Assembly: GCA_028292785.1 (NCBI GenBank)
Contig: JAQGLQ010000009.1
Coordinates: 1 to 13,193, forward strand
Source of the DNA: Noviherbaspirillum sp.
GTDB taxonomy: Bacteria > Pseudomonadota > Gammaproteobacteria > Burkholderiales > Burkholderiaceae
DNA length: 13,193 nucleotides
Direction: 5' to 3'
In this document: positions 1 through 7,213 of the stretch, piece after piece
How the letters are laid out: each line of letters begins with the position of its first letter
Numbering within the stretch: the first letter of the stretch is position 1
Translations under genes and position numbers: made by a program
Notes under the pieces: generated by a model
Seen by the model: only the letters and a program-made list of their open reading frames with translations
What the model was told of the DNA's origin: nothing
Databases searched by the model: none

Positions 1-48
1 GAAAATCCAGAACGATTAGTTTTATTGCATCTTATTCAAAGGATGGCA

Positions 49-855
49 ATGCAAGAACAGTCCTTCGTCTTTAACGATATTCCGGTCCATTACCTCGAAG
101 CTGGAAAAGGGCTTCCCATCCTCATGATCCATGGTTCGGGTCCGGGTGCATCGACGCTTGGCAACTGGCGTCTGGTGCTCGAGCCGCTGGCGCGCCACTA
201 TCACGTGCACGCCATGGACCTGATCGGATTCGGTAAATCCGGCCGCAAGCCGCGACCGCCCTACTTCGACTTTCCCATGTGGCTCGAACAATGCCGCGAA
301 ATGATTCGGCGCATGCCGGAGGGGCCCATCGGCGTGATCGGACATTCTCTGTCGGGCGCGCTGGCGCTGAAGCTGGCGGCGAGCGAACCGCGCATCGCCA
401 AGGTGATGACGACCGCCACCATCGGCAGCCCGTTTCCGCTCAGCGAAGCATCGATGCGCACCTGGAGTTTTCCGCGTAACCGCGACGAACTGCGCGCGGC
501 GGCGGAATGCCTGATCAGCGACGCGTCGCTGATCGACGAAGCCTATCTTTCAAACCGCGAGGCGGTGCTGTTCTCGGGCGATTACGAGCAGTACTTCACC
601 CAGATGTTCGAAGGCGACCGCAGGCGCTACATCGACCAGGCGACGCTGAAGGCGGAGGAACTGGGAAAGATCACCTGCGACGTGCTGATGGTGCACGGAC
701 GCGACGACCGCGGCTTTCCCGCAGAGCCGCTGACCCTGACTCTTTCGCGCCTGATCCCGCATGCCGACGTGGTGCTGCTCGGCCGCTGCTCGCACTCGGT
801 CGCCTTCGAGCACCCGCGCAAATTCGTTGCGCTGGCCGAGAGCTTTTTCCAATGA
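49..855 (+). CDS. Alpha/beta hydrolase, meta-cleavage-product hydrolase-like
   Basis: Predicted cytoplasmic serine hydrolase of 268 residues with the alpha/beta-hydrolase fold. Visible are the oxyanion-loop motif HGSGPGA (residues 28-34), the nucleophile elbow GHSLSG with Ser100, an acid candidate Asp219 (in HGRDD) and His249 (in CSHS). The HGSGPGA plus 'NWR' pattern is typical of hydrolases that split C-C bonds in ring-fission products of aromatic catabolism (DmpD/TodF/BphD group), and the length fits that group. I chose the ATG at 49 because AAAGG at 38-42 lies 6 nt upstream; an ATG at 43 and a TTG at 25 are also in frame. The gene is 28 bp from the amidohydrolase gene and probably co-transcribed with it. 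The exact substrate is unknown; an ester or lactone hydrolase is an alternative. No ring-cleavage dioxygenase is visible in the window to supply a meta-cleavage product. Confidence 0.85.
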   Translation: MQEQSFVFNDIPVHYLEAGKGLPILMIHGSGPGASTLGNWRLVLEPLARHYHVHAMDLIGFGKSGRKPRPPYFDFPMWLEQCREMIRRMPEGPIGVIGHSLSGALALKLAASEPRIAKVMTTATIGSPFPLSEASMRTWSFPRNRDELRAAAECLISDASLIDEAYLSNREAVLFSGDYEQYFTQMFEGDRRRYIDQATLKAEELGKITCDVLMVHGRDDRGFPAEPLTLTLSRLIPHADVVLLGRCSHSVAFEHPRKFVALAESFFQ

Positions 856-883
856 CCCGCCGCGCGGGGAAGGAGACTTCCGA

Positions 884-2251
884 ATGAATGCATCCAGGCC
901 CGGCAAAGGCTATGTATTGAAGGGCAAGATCATCGATGGCACGCTGAACGCGCCGATCGACCGCGGCGCCGTGGCGACCGAGGGCGAACGCATCGTCTGG
1001 GTCGGCAACGCCGCCGCGCTGCCGCCGCAGTACGGCACGGATGCCTATCAGACCCTCGATCTGCCGGGGCGCAGCATCATGCCCGGCCTGATTGACGGCC
1101 ATACCCACATCTCGTTCGGCGAAGCGCGCTCGGAAGAAGAGCTCGCGCTCTACACGCCGGTGGAGTTCCGCACGCTCAAGGCGATCTGGAATGCGAAGAA
1201 AGTGCTGCAGGCCGGCGTCACCAGCGCGTTCGATGCGGCCACCACGTACAACATCGCGCAGTCGGTGCGCGATGCGATCGACAGCGGAATGTTCGACGGC
1301 CCGCGTTTCGCGGTGTCGGGCAAGCAGCTGACCTCGCACCAGGGACTCGAAGATTCGTTTCCGAACGGCATGGAATTCCCGCCGGGGCAGGCTGGCGTGC
1401 TGGTCAAGACCCGCGATGATCTGATCGAACAGGTGCGCTATCAGGTCAAGGACAACGTCGATGCGATCAAGGTATCGGGCTCCAACGATTCGCTGATCAC
1501 GCCCGACTCGCTGGACGGCTCGGCGTTTACGTATGAAGAGTTCAAGGTCATCGCCGACGAAGCGCACCGGCTCGGCAAGATCTGCACCGTGCATGCGCGT
1601 TCGCGCGACTCCATCATCAACGCTGCCAAGGCCGGCTTCGACATTCTCTTTCATGCTTCCTTCATTGACGACGAAGGCATCGAATGGTGCTTGAAGAACA
1701 AGTGCGTGATCGTTCCCACCCTGCCGCTGCTCGTCAATATCCTCGAAGCCAGCCAAGGCATGGCGGGCATGTCGATTGCTAGTGCATTTCGTGTCGAAAC
1801 CGATGCGGCGTTCAAGAACCTGCCGCGCGCCTACCGCGCCGGCGTGCCGCTGATCCAGGGTTCGGAAAGCGGCTGGTCGCCGATTCCCTATGGCGAATGG
1901 CATGCGCGCGAGATGCAGATTTTCGTCGATCACTTCGGGCTCACGCCGCTCGAAGCGATCCATGCCGCCACGCTGGCGCCGACGCATATCCTCAAGCGTT
2001 TCGGCGCGCAGGTCGGCAAGCTCGAAGCAGGCCGCTACGCCGATATCCTGGTGGTCGACGGCGATCCGGTAGCCGACATCACGCTGCTGCAGAAGCCGAA
2101 CCGCTTCGACTTCATTTTCAAGGGCGGCCAGCCGATCGACCGCACGCCGCCCGCGCCGCGCAAGCAGATGTACTACGAGCGTCACAAGATGTTCTTGAAT
2201 GGAATTTTTCACTATGACCAGGAAGCCGGCAAAGGCACGCTGGTTCGCTAA
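884..2251 (+). CDS. Metal-dependent amidohydrolase, imidazolonepropionase-like
   Basis: Predicted amidohydrolase-superfamily enzyme of 455 residues, probably cytoplasmic, hydrolysing a C-N bond in an amide, lactam or ring amide. Metal-site elements are readable: DGHTH with His73 and His75 at the end of the first barrel strand, a candidate carboxylated Lys196 (AIKVSG), His237 (TVHARS) and His257 (LFHASF). The position usually holding the metal-binding Asp of a GTDSG-type motif reads GSESG, with Glu328. The C-terminal KLEAGRYADILVVDGDP is the usual second half of the beta-sandwich domain. The ATG at 884 has GGAAGGAG upstream; an earlier in-frame start at 761 would overlap the hydrolase gene and is unlikely. 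It lies 15 bp before the Rieske oxygenase gene, which suggests its substrate or product belongs to the same pathway. The substrate is not predictable; subclass and fold are confident. Confidence 0.88.
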   Translation: MNASRPGKGYVLKGKIIDGTLNAPIDRGAVATEGERIVWVGNAAALPPQYGTDAYQTLDLPGRSIMPGLIDGHTHISFGEARSEEELALYTPVEFRTLKAIWNAKKVLQAGVTSAFDAATTYNIAQSVRDAIDSGMFDGPRFAVSGKQLTSHQGLEDSFPNGMEFPPGQAGVLVKTRDDLIEQVRYQVKDNVDAIKVSGSNDSLITPDSLDGSAFTYEEFKVIADEAHRLGKICTVHARSRDSIINAAKAGFDILFHASFIDDEGIEWCLKNKCVIVPTLPLLVNILEASQGMAGMSIASAFRVETDAAFKNLPRAYRAGVPLIQGSESGWSPIPYGEWHAREMQIFVDHFGLTPLEAIHAATLAPTHILKRFGAQVGKLEAGRYADILVVDGDPVADITLLQKPNRFDFIFKGGQPIDRTPPAPRKQMYYERHKMFLNGIFHYDQEAGKGTLVR

Positions 2252-2266
2252 TCCGCTGAGGAAGGA

Positions 2267-3556
2267 ATGGAGATGAGTGCGTATTCGAAGGATGAGCTTC
2301 GCGAAATGGTGCAGGCCGACCGCGTGCACCGCAAGATCTATGTCGACCCCGACGTGTTCCGGATCGAAATGGAAAAGATTTTCGGCAAGGTGTGGGTATA
2401 TGTCGGCCATGACAGCCTGGTGCCCAATTTCGGGGATTATTACTGCACCACGATGGCCGGTCAGCCGGTGGTGCTGTCGCGCGATGACGACGGTTCGGTG
2501 CATGTGCTGTACAACCGCTGCGGCCACCGCGGCGCCAAGGTGCTGTCGAAGCAGCGCGGCAACGCCAAGGTGTTCTCCTGCATGTACCACGGCTGGGGCT
2601 TCCGGCCGAACGGCAAGCTGGCCGGCGTGCCGATGCGCGCGGAATTTCCGGAAGCGACGCTGCAGGAACCCCTGGCCGGCATGATGGCGCTGCCGCGCGT
2701 CGAGAGCTATCGCGGCTTCGTGTTCGCCTCGATGAACCCGGATGTCGGCCCCCTGCTCGACTTCCTGAACGAAGCCAGGGCCGGCATTGACGAACTGGTC
2801 GATCGCTCGCCGGAAGGCCAGATCGAATTTTCCGCCGGCTGCCACCGCTATCATTTCAAGGGCAACTGGAAACTGCAGATGGACAACATGGCCGACACCT
2901 ATCATCCGGCGGCGGCGCATGCCTCCACCGTCGGAGCGGACGGGCGGCAGTTCCAGCGCCGCGCCGGCGAAAAGGGCGGCGCGGCGCTGTTCTTCGCGCC
3001 CAACGGCGAATCGGTCGTGTCCCAGCTCGGGGTGAGCGGCTACCGCAACGGCCACAGCTCGGAACAGTCGCTGTTCAAGGAAGAACAGTCGGGCGGCACC
3101 ATGGATGAATATCGCATACTGATGGTGCAGGCCTATGGCGAAGAGCGCACCGCCGACATCCTGAAGAACCGGCGCCACAGCCTGACCCTGTTCCCCACGC
3201 TCGACATCCTGATCGCGCAGACCTCGGTGCGCGTGGTCAAGCCGATCTCGGTCGATCTCACCGAAGTCGAAATCTGGCCGGTGCGGCTGAAAGGCGCGCC
3301 GCCCGTCATCTCGAACGACCTGGTCAAGTACGTCAACATCACCCACTCGGCCTCGTCGTTCATCCAGACCGACGACCTCGAGGCATTCGAACGGATCCAG
3401 GAAGGCCTGAAGACGCAGGGCGCGGAATGGGTGCTGGTCGCGCGCGGCATGGGCACCGACATCGACCAGGGCAAGGGCGTGATGTTCGGCCCCCGTTCCA
3501 GCGAAGTAGGCCAGCGCGCCAAGCACTATGCATGGCGCGACCTGATGGGCGCCTGA
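2267..3556 (+). CDS. Rieske ring-hydroxylating oxygenase, alpha subunit
   Basis: Catalytic large subunit (429 residues) of an aromatic-ring-hydroxylating dioxygenase or related Rieske non-heme iron oxygenase. The Rieske [2Fe-2S] ligands are visible as C85-x-H87 and C105-x2-H108, 17 residues apart. The bridging Asp and mononuclear iron ligands are visible as D210-T-Y-H213-x4-H218, with the third ligand candidate Asp369 in QTDDLE. These features and the length match active alpha subunits that work with a small beta subunit. Two starts are plausible: ATG at 2267 (used here, GAGG 5 nt before) and ATG at 2273 (AAGGA 6 nt before). The beta gene follows 23 bp downstream. Electrons must come from a ferredoxin/reductase not encoded in the window. 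The substrate class (benzoate-, cumate- or anthranilate-like, or other) cannot be decided by reading. Confidence 0.95.
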   Translation: MEMSAYSKDELREMVQADRVHRKIYVDPDVFRIEMEKIFGKVWVYVGHDSLVPNFGDYYCTTMAGQPVVLSRDDDGSVHVLYNRCGHRGAKVLSKQRGNAKVFSCMYHGWGFRPNGKLAGVPMRAEFPEATLQEPLAGMMALPRVESYRGFVFASMNPDVGPLLDFLNEARAGIDELVDRSPEGQIEFSAGCHRYHFKGNWKLQMDNMADTYHPAAAHASTVGADGRQFQRRAGEKGGAALFFAPNGESVVSQLGVSGYRNGHSSEQSLFKEEQSGGTMDEYRILMVQAYGEERTADILKNRRHSLTLFPTLDILIAQTSVRVVKPISVDLTEVEIWPVRLKGAPPVISNDLVKYVNITHSASSFIQTDDLEAFERIQEGLKTQGAEWVLVARGMGTDIDQGKGVMFGPRSSEVGQRAKHYAWRDLMGA

Positions 3557-3579
3557 CACAAGATAAAGGAGACGACACA

Positions 3580-4101
3580 ATGACTACCACACTCACCAGC
3601 CGCAAACCCGCGGCACGGGCGGCGCTGAACCTCGACCAGTTGCGCGAGTTCATCGAGAACGAGGCCGACCTGCTCGATGAGCAGCGCTACGACGACTGGT
3701 ATGCGCAGTACGCCGATGACGGCGTGTACTGGGTGCCGGCGCTGCATGGCCAGGAAAGCTGGACCAACCATGTCTCGTTGTACTACGACGAGAAACACAT
3801 GATGAAGACCCGCGTGCAACGCCTCAAGCATCCGATGCTGCACTGCCAGGAACCGGGCTCGCGCTGCGTGCGGGTGCTGTCGAATTTCAGGCTCGAATGG
3901 GCCGCGGACGACGGCAGCGAATACCGCGTGCGCTCCAAGTTCATCATGCTCGAAGACCGTGCCGGCGCCGACCGCCGCTTTTTCGGGGGGCGCTACGTGC
4001 ACACCCTGAGGCGCGGGCTCGATGATCTGAAGATCGTCCTCAAGCGGGTCGAACTGACCAACTGCGATCAGAGTTTTCCATTGCTGACCCAGCCTTTCTG
4101 A
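3580..4101 (+). CDS. Ring-hydroxylating oxygenase, beta subunit
   Basis: Small subunit (173 residues) of the Rieske oxygenase, with the SnoaL/NTF2-like cone fold expected for this family. Recognisable family blocks are FIENEADLLDEQRYDDWYAQ with DDGVYWVP, then RLKHPMLHCQEPGSR, FGGRYVHTLRRG, and the C-terminal ELTNCDQ. Beta subunits lack redox centres and hold the alpha3beta3 assembly together, sometimes affecting substrate range. The ATG at 3580 has AAGGAG at 3566-3571, 8 nt upstream, and sits just after the alpha stop; a longer in-frame reading from 3427 overlaps the alpha gene and looks like frame shadow up to residue 51. A long hairpin surrounds the stop codon. Confidence 0.93.
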   Translation: MTTTLTSRKPAARAALNLDQLREFIENEADLLDEQRYDDWYAQYADDGVYWVPALHGQESWTNHVSLYYDEKHMMKTRVQRLKHPMLHCQEPGSRCVRVLSNFRLEWAADDGSEYRVRSKFIMLEDRAGADRRFFGGRYVHTLRRGLDDLKIVLKRVELTNCDQSFPLLTQPF

Positions 4102-4122
4102 CGATCGAAAGGGTGGGTCAGC
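4083..4122 (+). other. Long intercistronic hairpin over the beta-subunit stop codon
   Basis: Two 16-nt arms (4083-4098 and 4107-4122) are complementary except for one G-G mismatch, with an 8-nt loop that contains the TGA stop at 4099-4101. No T tract follows, so a simple intrinsic terminator is unlikely. A stem at this place, before a gene for a binding protein needed in larger amounts, could be an mRNA-stabilising or processing element, or a partial attenuator. The structure is read directly; the role is inference. Confidence 0.75.
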
Positions 4123-4154
4123 GTTCCATGTAACAACCACCAGGGAGTCGTACG

Positions 4155-5129
4155 ATGAAAAGTCTGTCCTCAATCGCCCGCGTGCTGGCGTGCCTGCTTC
4201 TCGCATTCGCCGCAACGATGGCGCACGCCCAGAGCTATCCGACCAAGCAGGTGCGCCTGATCGTTCCCTATGCGCCGGGCGGCGCGCCCGATACGCTGGC
4301 GCGTCTGCTCAGCGTACGACTCTCCGAATCCCTGGGCCAGCAGTTCATCGTCGAAAACCGTCCGAGCGCGGGCGGCATCGTGGCGGCGGAAATCGTGGCG
4401 AGGTCGCCAGCCGACGGTCATGTGATCCTGCTCAGCGACATCCAGCAGCTTGCCATCAACCCGTACATGTTCACCAAGCTGCCGTACGACCCGGTCAAGG
4501 ACTTCATCCCCGTCAGCCTCGCCGGAACGGTGCCGCTGTACATCGTGGCGCAGCCCTCGCTCAACTTGAACAGCCTGCAGGAATTGATCGCCCTTGCCAA
4601 GTCCAAACCCGGCATCCTGACCTACGGCTCCTCGGGCATCGGCAGCATCCACCATATCGCGATGGAAGCGTTCAAGGCGGCGGTGGGTGTCGACATCGTT
4701 CATGTACCGTACAAGGGCGCCGGCCAGTCGGTGCCCGCATTCGCCAGCGGCGACACCTCGCTGGTGATTTCCGCTTACCCGGCCGTGGAACCTTTCGTGC
4801 GACAGGGGAAGGCGAAGCTGATCGCGATCACTACTGCGCAACGCGCTTCGCAGTCACCGAATGTCGCGCCGGTGGCCGACGTGGTGCCGAACTTCGATTA
4901 CAGCTCGGAGATGGGCTTCAGCGTGCCCAGCGGCACGCCAGCGGCGGTCGTCGCCACGCTTTCCAGCGAAATCGCCAAGGCCCTGAAAAACCCGGGCACG
5001 CTGCAGCGCCTGAACGCCATGGGCGCAATCGCGATCGGCAGCACGCCCCAGGACTATTCCGAAAATATCCGTCAGAATCTCGTCAAGTTCGAGAAGGCGG
5101 TGCGGCTGTCGGGAGTAAAGCCGGAATAA
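4155..5129 (+). CDS. Bug/TctC-family periplasmic solute-binding protein
   Basis: Extracytoplasmic binding protein of the tripartite tricarboxylate transporter (TTT) type, 324 residues, the usual Bug length. The N-terminus is a signal peptide with hydrophobic core VLACLLLAFAATMAHA and probable cleavage before QSYPTK. Family marks are YPTKQVRLIVPYAPGGAPD, ENRPSAGG, the YGSSGIGS loop and VHVPYKGAG. Such proteins bind small carboxylates, aromatic acids or amides and deliver them to a TctA/TctB-type membrane pair, which is not in this window; orphan Bug genes are common in Burkholderiales. AGGGAG at 4142-4147 supports the ATG at 4155. Its place in the cluster suggests it captures the pathway's substrate or an analogue, or acts in sensing; the ligand is unknown. 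Confidence 0.93.
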   Translation: MKSLSSIARVLACLLLAFAATMAHAQSYPTKQVRLIVPYAPGGAPDTLARLLSVRLSESLGQQFIVENRPSAGGIVAAEIVARSPADGHVILLSDIQQLAINPYMFTKLPYDPVKDFIPVSLAGTVPLYIVAQPSLNLNSLQELIALAKSKPGILTYGSSGIGSIHHIAMEAFKAAVGVDIVHVPYKGAGQSVPAFASGDTSLVISAYPAVEPFVRQGKAKLIAITTAQRASQSPNVAPVADVVPNFDYSSEMGFSVPSGTPAAVVATLSSEIAKALKNPGTLQRLNAMGAIAIGSTPQDYSENIRQNLVKFEKAVRLSGVKPE

Positions 5130-5201
5130 GCGGCTGAAACCGCAGGAAAGCGCCGCCGGGTCCGCATCGTTTTTTTCATCGCACAAGAAACAGGAGATCG
5201 T

Positions 5202-5606
5202 ATGTCATCCAGTCGCCGCACCGCTCAAAACCCGCCGGGTGTCGCCAAGCCCCTCAAGCCGCATTATTCCAATTGCGTGCGCGTCGAGGCCGGGCCGCTG
5301 CTTTTTCTGTCGGGGCAGGTCAGCCTCGACGCCAATGGCGAACTGGTCGGCAAGGGCGATGTGCAGGCGCAGGCGCGGCAAGTCTTCGAGAACCTGCGCA
5401 TACAGCTGGAGGCCAACCGGGCGACGATGGCCGACATCGTGAAAGTGACCGTGTTCGTAAAGGACATCAGCACCTTTCAAAGTCTTTCCGAACTGCGGCT
5501 AAGCTATTTTCCGAGCAACGGCCCGGCCAGCACCATCGTCGAAGTATCGAACCTGGCCTGGCCGGAATTCCTGATCGAAGTGGAAGCCGTCGCGGTCGTT
5601 CCATGA
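5202..5606 (+). CDS. RidA-fold (YjgF/YER057c/UK114) protein, first copy
   Basis: Small trimer-forming protein of the Rid family, 134 residues. Readable family blocks are LFLSGQVSLD, ADIVKVTVFVKDIS and the C-terminal IEVEAVAVVP. True RidA deaminates reactive enamine/imine intermediates with a catalytic Arg (Arg105 in E. coli) in a PARS motif. Here the matching stretch reads PASTIVEV, with Ser where the Arg should be, so it belongs with the Arg-less Rid groups whose function is mostly unknown. The nearby conserved Glu is kept. AGGAG at 5192-5196 supports the ATG at 5202. The 72-bp gap after the Bug gene contains a T7 run at 5170-5176 without a convincing stem. Its link to the Rieske/amidohydrolase genes suggests action on an unstable pathway intermediate, as known for the RidA-like 2-aminomuconate deaminases; this is inference. 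Confidence 0.9.
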   Translation: MSSSRRTAQNPPGVAKPLKPHYSNCVRVEAGPLLFLSGQVSLDANGELVGKGDVQAQARQVFENLRIQLEANRATMADIVKVTVFVKDISTFQSLSELRLSYFPSNGPASTIVEVSNLAWPEFLIEVEAVAVVP

Positions 5607-5637
5607 CCGGAGCGGCTTTCGATTTACGGAGACAACG

Positions 5638-6045
5638 ATGAGCGAGATACAAATATTCAGCCCGGCCTCCCTGGGTCAGCCGCGCGGTCAGTATTCCCAG
5701 ATCACGCGCGTGAAAGCCAGCGAGTTCGCTTTCATTGCCGGTCAGCTGTCGGCCAACAAAGAGGGCGAAATCATCGGCGTGGACGATTTCGAAGCCCAAT
5801 GCCGTCAGGTTTTTCTGAACATAGAGACCGCATTGAAATCCATGGAATGGGGATGGGGCAATGTCGTCCAGTTCACCACTTATCTCGTGCATTCGCAGGA
5901 CATTCCGAAATTCATGAAATTCCGCCTGGCGAACTTTCCTGGTTTTTTCCCAAACAAGGTTTATCCGCCCAATACGCTGCTCATGGTCGACCGCCTGGTG
6001 GAAGAACCGTTCCTGGTGGAAGTCCAGGCAATTGCCGCCAAGTGA
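5638..6045 (+). CDS. RidA-fold protein, second copy
   Basis: Second Rid-family protein, 135 residues, clearly diverged from its neighbour, so not a recent duplication. Family blocks are QYSQITRVKASEFAFIAGQL, the helix FEAQCRQVFLNIETAL, and C-terminal FLVEVQAIAAK. The catalytic-Arg position falls in YPPNTLLMV and carries no Arg; the downstream acidic pair EIEA of RidA reads EVQA. It may form its own trimer, or possibly a mixed trimer with the first copy. GGAG at 5628-5631 lies 6 nt before the ATG, and the gap from the first copy is 31 bp, so the two are likely translated from one message. It appears to be the last gene of the catabolic operon. Confidence 0.88.
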   Translation: MSEIQIFSPASLGQPRGQYSQITRVKASEFAFIAGQLSANKEGEIIGVDDFEAQCRQVFLNIETALKSMEWGWGNVVQFTTYLVHSQDIPKFMKFRLANFPGFFPNKVYPPNTLLMVDRLVEEPFLVEVQAIAAK

Positions 6046-6292
6046 TGCCGATTCAACCGAAGGCGCGTTGCCTCGCGCACCTTTGATGACAACGCCTCTT
6101 CGTGAAATCGCTTCCCGCCACGCCGTCGTCCACCGCCCGGGCAGCGCCCGACGCCACCGACCCAACTACCCCATAATATCGGGTAGGTGAGTCTGCAAAA
6201 CAGACAGACCCGGGTGCACCGGCAACGGTGGTCCGGGCTGCTCCTGCATCTGCACCTCTTGTTATTAATCCAATAAATCACTGTTCGCCCTT
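6046..6292 (+). other. Non-coding leader region with consecutive hairpins
   Basis: No gene is supported in these 247 bp. The distal half can form three stems in a row: CTACCC/GGGTAG (6166-6171 with 6181-6186); GTCTG-CAAAA-CAGAC (6191-6205); and a two-part stem with outer CCCGG/CCGGG (6209-6213 with 6233-6237) and inner CACCG/CGGTG (6217-6221 with 6226-6230), closed by a GCAA loop of the GNRA type. A small AT-rich inverted repeat TTATT/AATAA follows at 6252-6266, then the methyltransferase start with no clear Shine-Dalgarno site. This could be a structured 5' leader or small RNA, but it matches no riboswitch class that I can name by eye. Confidence 0.45.
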
Positions 6293-7174
6293 ATGACCGC
6301 GCATACCCTATCCGTGACCAAACTCGCCTGCAAACTTGCTCTGGCCGTTGGTGCATTGCTGCCGATGAGCTTGTTCGCGATGGAGGACGTTCCGTTCGTC
6401 ACCACCCCGGACAATGTCACGTTGGAGATGCTGCGCATCGCCGATGTCGGCCCGGACGATCATGTCATCGACCTGGGCTCGGGCGACGGACGCATTGTGA
6501 TCCTCGCCGCAAAACGTTTCGGTGCGCGTGGCTTGGGCGTGGAGATTGTGCCCGAGCTGGTTCAGCAAAGTATCGACAACGCGAAGCGCACGGGAGTCGA
6601 GGCCCGCACCGAATTCCGGACGCAGGATATCTTCAAGACCGACCTTGCTCCGGCTACCGTCGTGACTCTCTACTTGCTTCCCGACGTCAACCTGGCGCTG
6701 CGGCCGACTATCCTTTCACTCAAGCCCGGCACGCGGATCGTCTCCCACGATTGGGATATGGGGGACTGGAAACCGGAGCGCACGGTGGTTGTGCCGGCGC
6801 CGGAAAAGAAAATCGGACGGGACAAAATAAGCCGGGTACATCTATGGGTCGTGCCCGCAAACGTCGATGGCATTTGGTGCGGACTGGACCGGATGCGCGG
6901 AACCAGCTTACAGATTAACCAGACGTTCCAGCAGTTCGCGGCAACCATTGCGGGGGATGGATCAACCCGGCAGTTCAGCGGCCGGATTGAGGGCGCCGCC
7001 CTGAGCTCCACGGATGGCGCCGGGGTTGATATCAGCTTGGAGCTTCAGCGCGAGCATCTTCGGGTTACGCGCGCTGGCAGCCCATCGACGGCATTGCAAC
7101 AGGCCGTGTTTGCAAAAAGCTCCGGCGGTCAGTGTCCTGATGTTCAAACGCTAGCTCGACAGAGCAAGCAATAA
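6293..7174 (+). CDS. SAM-dependent methyltransferase with N-terminal signal peptide
   Basis: Class I (Rossmann-fold) S-adenosylmethionine methyltransferase, 293 residues. Motif I is VIDLGSGDGR (from residue 58), the acidic ribose-binding residue is Glu84 in GVEI, and SHDWDMGDWKPE follows later. Residues 11-29 (LACKLALAVGALLPMSLFA) look like a signal peptide core with cleavage before MEDVPF, so the enzyme may be exported or membrane-anchored, although SAM is a cytoplasmic cofactor. The last 90 residues or so form an extra region with two Cys (near residue 201 and near the C-terminus) that I do not recognise. The ATG at 6293 lacks a good Shine-Dalgarno site, so a different start remains possible, but the next internal ATGs would cut into the signal sequence. 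The tungstate-binding gene starts 39 bp downstream on the same strand. The methyl acceptor is unknown. Confidence 0.85.
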   Translation: MTAHTLSVTKLACKLALAVGALLPMSLFAMEDVPFVTTPDNVTLEMLRIADVGPDDHVIDLGSGDGRIVILAAKRFGARGLGVEIVPELVQQSIDNAKRTGVEARTEFRTQDIFKTDLAPATVVTLYLLPDVNLALRPTILSLKPGTRIVSHDWDMGDWKPERTVVVPAPEKKIGRDKISRVHLWVVPANVDGIWCGLDRMRGTSLQINQTFQQFAATIAGDGSTRQFSGRIEGAALSSTDGAGVDISLELQREHLRVTRAGSPSTALQQAVFAKSSGGQCPDVQTLARQSKQ

Positions 7175-7213
7175 ACCGGCAAGCGCGTCCCAGGCACCCT
7201 GAGACTGAAACGC

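Noticed and set aside
671..3580. Very long open frame (969 codons) on the minus strand
   Set aside because: It is antisense to the amidohydrolase and Rieske alpha genes, whose catalytic motifs are intact. The translation is rich in Arg, His, Ala and Asp with no recognisable domain, typical of a frame kept open by GC-rich codon bias.
3526..4215. 229-codon minus-strand frame over the oxygenase beta gene
   Set aside because: The plus-strand frame matches the beta-subunit family over its whole length; the antisense frame has no known features.
5130..5201. Possible terminator before the first Rid gene
   Set aside because: There is a T7 run at 5170-5176, but only a 4-bp stem (GCGG/CCGC) well upstream of it, too weak and too far to claim termination.
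6046..6165. Terminator after the second Rid gene
   Set aside because: The best stem (AAGGCGCG with CGCGCACCTT) needs a 2-nt bulge and no T tract follows, so I could not support it.
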